NCBI RefSeq assembly: GCF_041902385.1
Contig: NZ_CP169244.1
Location: 124,001 to 188,000 of the forward strand
Direction: 5' to 3'
Source: Arcticibacter sp041902385
GTDB lineage: Bacteria; Bacteroidota; Bacteroidia; Sphingobacteriales; Sphingobacteriaceae
Length of the DNA: 64,000 nt
Positions 62,725-64,000 of the stretch are shown here, piece by piece (the stretch's first letter is position 1; every line of letters starts with the position of its first letter). The notes under the pieces were generated by a model. It was given only the letters and a program-made list of their open reading frames with translations. It was not told the origin of the DNA and did no database searches. The position numbers and the translations under genes were made by a program.

Positions 62725-64000
62725 CTATTTCCTTATCAGCCTCACATCAAAGACACGGGCCGTCTCTGCCCCGTCCTTTGCCTGGAACTTCACGATCATC
62801 GTCTCCTTTCCATCCTTCAGGGCAAGTTCAGGAATTGCCAAATCCACCTGATAAAACTGATTTTCGGGTCCCCTGGGCTGAGCAGCAGTGTTGATCTTCA
62901 CGCCATTGACCAGAATATCGAAGGCAGAAGGCTGATCGGCACTGAAGTACGTCACACGAAGTACCTTTCCATTTTTGTTCCGATTCGTCAGACGATAGCT
63001 GAACCATCCTTTGGCCTGCCGGTAATGACGATCCTTAAACACGCCGGTCTCCGTCTTTTCCCCCTCAAAGAAATGGTCCGACTCGGGCTGCTGTTCACCC
63101 GGACTTACCTGGTCGACGGTAATTTCAGCGAGGCGCTCTTTTACCTCGTCCATCTCTGCGAGCTTCTTCTGGCGCTCAGCAAGGGTCGCCCGAGTAGCCC
63201 ATGGCCAGTAGATCGTGTACCGGCTGTCGTGTACCATGAAAAAAGGCATCAGCTCGTGATGCGCATAGGATGCCGGATAAATTACGGATGCAGCATTAAA
63301 GGTGAGCTTCTGTGGATCTTCTAAACGGATTTGCGACGCTAACTCCGACTTATCACCGAGCAGAAAGGGCGCATTCTTCAACGGCGCCAGGCTTCCTGAG
63401 GCTATATGTCCCATCCGGCTGCCGTCAGCGACAAGTCCCTTCATATCTGTACTGTCCATCTTCGCAGCCAGAACGATTGGGCCACGAAGGACCGCTACAA
63501 ATCCTGAATGATCAGGAAGATCTTCAACTGTAGTCGACATCGACATTGTCACCACGATCCGGTCGCCTGCCTTCCACTTGCGCTGCAACGATATATACGA
63601 ACCGGGACTGCCTTTTACCGGCTCCTCCTTGCCGTTCACTTTCACCTTCAGTGCCCCTGCTTTCACCCAGGCAGGGTAACGAAGATTGACGGCAAAAGCA
63701 GGACCCGGCTTCCCTCCTATTGTAATTTCCGATTGCTCGCTAAAGGGGAACTGTGTTCGCTGCACAATCTTCACTCCCTTTTCTTTCCACTCGAGTGTTG
63801 AAGCAATAAAAAGGTTAACAAAAAGAGCATCCTTTGTATGCGAATAAATCAGTTCGCCATACTTCGCGTGATTCTCCATACCCGAACCCACACAACACCA
63901 GAAACTCTCCTGAGGACTTGAATAAACACGGTAGTGATCCGGCCGCAAAGGGGTAAAATATACAAGTCCCCCGCGGGTCGGATGCTGAGTAGACAAGATA
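62725..64000 (-). CDS. GH127 (DUF1680) beta-L-arabinofuranosidase-type glycoside hydrolase, 5' end beyond window
   Basis: About 425 C-terminal codons are present, and the frame stays open to the window edge. GH127 enzymes use a Cys nucleophile bound to zinc, and the motif ESFWCCVGSGMENHAKYGELIY contains that Cys pair. A beta-sandwich domain (about 120-215; FAVNLRYPAWV, GDRIVVTMSMSTTVEDL) and a C-terminal jelly-roll (DUF6805-like, GWFSYRLTNRNKNGKVLRVTYF) follow. The known activity is release of beta-L-arabinofuranose from plant hydroxyproline-rich glycoproteins, though the family has other specificities. It could belong to another PUL beginning outside this window. Confidence 0.92.
   Translation of the reverse strand, partial: ILSTQHPTRGGLVYFTPLRPDHYRVYSSPQESFWCCVGSGMENHAKYGELIYSHTKDALFVNLFIASTLEWKEKGVKIVQRTQFPFSEQSEITIGGKPGPAFAVNLRYPAWVKAGALKVKVNGKEEPVKGSPGSYISLQRKWKAGDRIVVTMSMSTTVEDLPDHSGFVAVLRGPIVLAAKMDSTDMKGLVADGSRMGHIASGSLAPLKNAPFLLGDKSELASQIRLEDPQKLTFNAASVIYPASYAHHELMPFFMVHDSRYTIYWPWATRATLAERQKKLAEMDEVKERLAEITVDQVSPGEQQPESDHFFEGEKTETGVFKDRHYRQAKGWFSYRLTNRNKNGKVLRVTYFSADQPSAFDILVNGVKINTAAQPRGPENQFYQVDLAIPELALKDGKETMIVKFQAKDGAETARVFDVRLIRK

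Noticed and set aside
1..64000. Insertion sequences, prophage or integrase genes
   Set aside because: No transposase, integrase or phage frame was recognised on either strand, and no terminal inverted repeats flank any block.

Overview
The window comes from a member of the Bacteroidota, most likely Sphingobacteriales (the Pedobacter/Mucilaginibacter group). The reasons are a SusC/SusD pair with its own ECF sigma and FecR-type anti-sigma factor, a DUF4290-murA gene pair, Bacteroidota-style promoters (TTG, about 20 nt, TAnnTTTR), AMP nucleosidase, and many secreted glycosidases. The genus is inferred from gene content only.

Layout. 0-9 kb is housekeeping: the end of a UvrD/PcrA helicase, DUF4290, murA (catalytic Cys replaced by Asp), a PLP synthase with CBS domains, AMP nucleosidase, clpX-clpP, trigger factor and tRNA-Leu. 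9-19.3 kb is a signalling block: two multidomain hybrid histidine kinases, two four-helix proteins (YciE/F and DUF2383 types), an NtrC-type sigma-54 activator and, convergent with it, a kinase-REC-Hpt protein. 19.5-23.4 kb holds an exonuclease/GIY-YIG protein and a cation:proton antiporter. 23.8-56.7 kb is one long block of minus-strand genes that reads as a polysaccharide utilization locus (PUL). Transcribed right to left it runs GH29, GH2 beta-galactosidase, GH20, a secreted S9-like hydrolase, a second alpha/beta hydrolase, glycosylasparaginase, CutC, a ROK regulator, ECF sigma, FecR, SusC, SusD, GH29, CBM9, a GH10-like protein, GH92, GH2 beta-mannosidase type and GH3. 57-64 kb has a small hypothetical gene, an RRM protein, an NtrB/NtrC-like pair flanking tRNA-Gly and a lipoprotein, and the end of a GH127 gene.

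How it works together. The PUL enzymes match the linkages of asparagine-linked glycans: fucose (GH29 x2), galactose (GH2), GlcNAc (GH20), alpha-mannose (GH92), the core beta-mannose (GH2) and finally the GlcNAc-Asn bond (glycosylasparaginase). SusC carries an STN domain, so it can signal through FecR to the ECF sigma factor. A ROK regulator lies 22 bp upstream of the sigma gene.

Two structural signals stand out. First, three intergenic regions inside the PUL are filled with 7-bp-period degenerate repeats in the same two-part order: one class against the upstream stop codon, and a second class (GCYAANN on the transcribed strand) just before the next start codon. Second, nine single-base deletions break eight genes. 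Six of them lie in a six-base homopolymer where seven bases would restore the frame. The pattern looks like sequence error more than biology.
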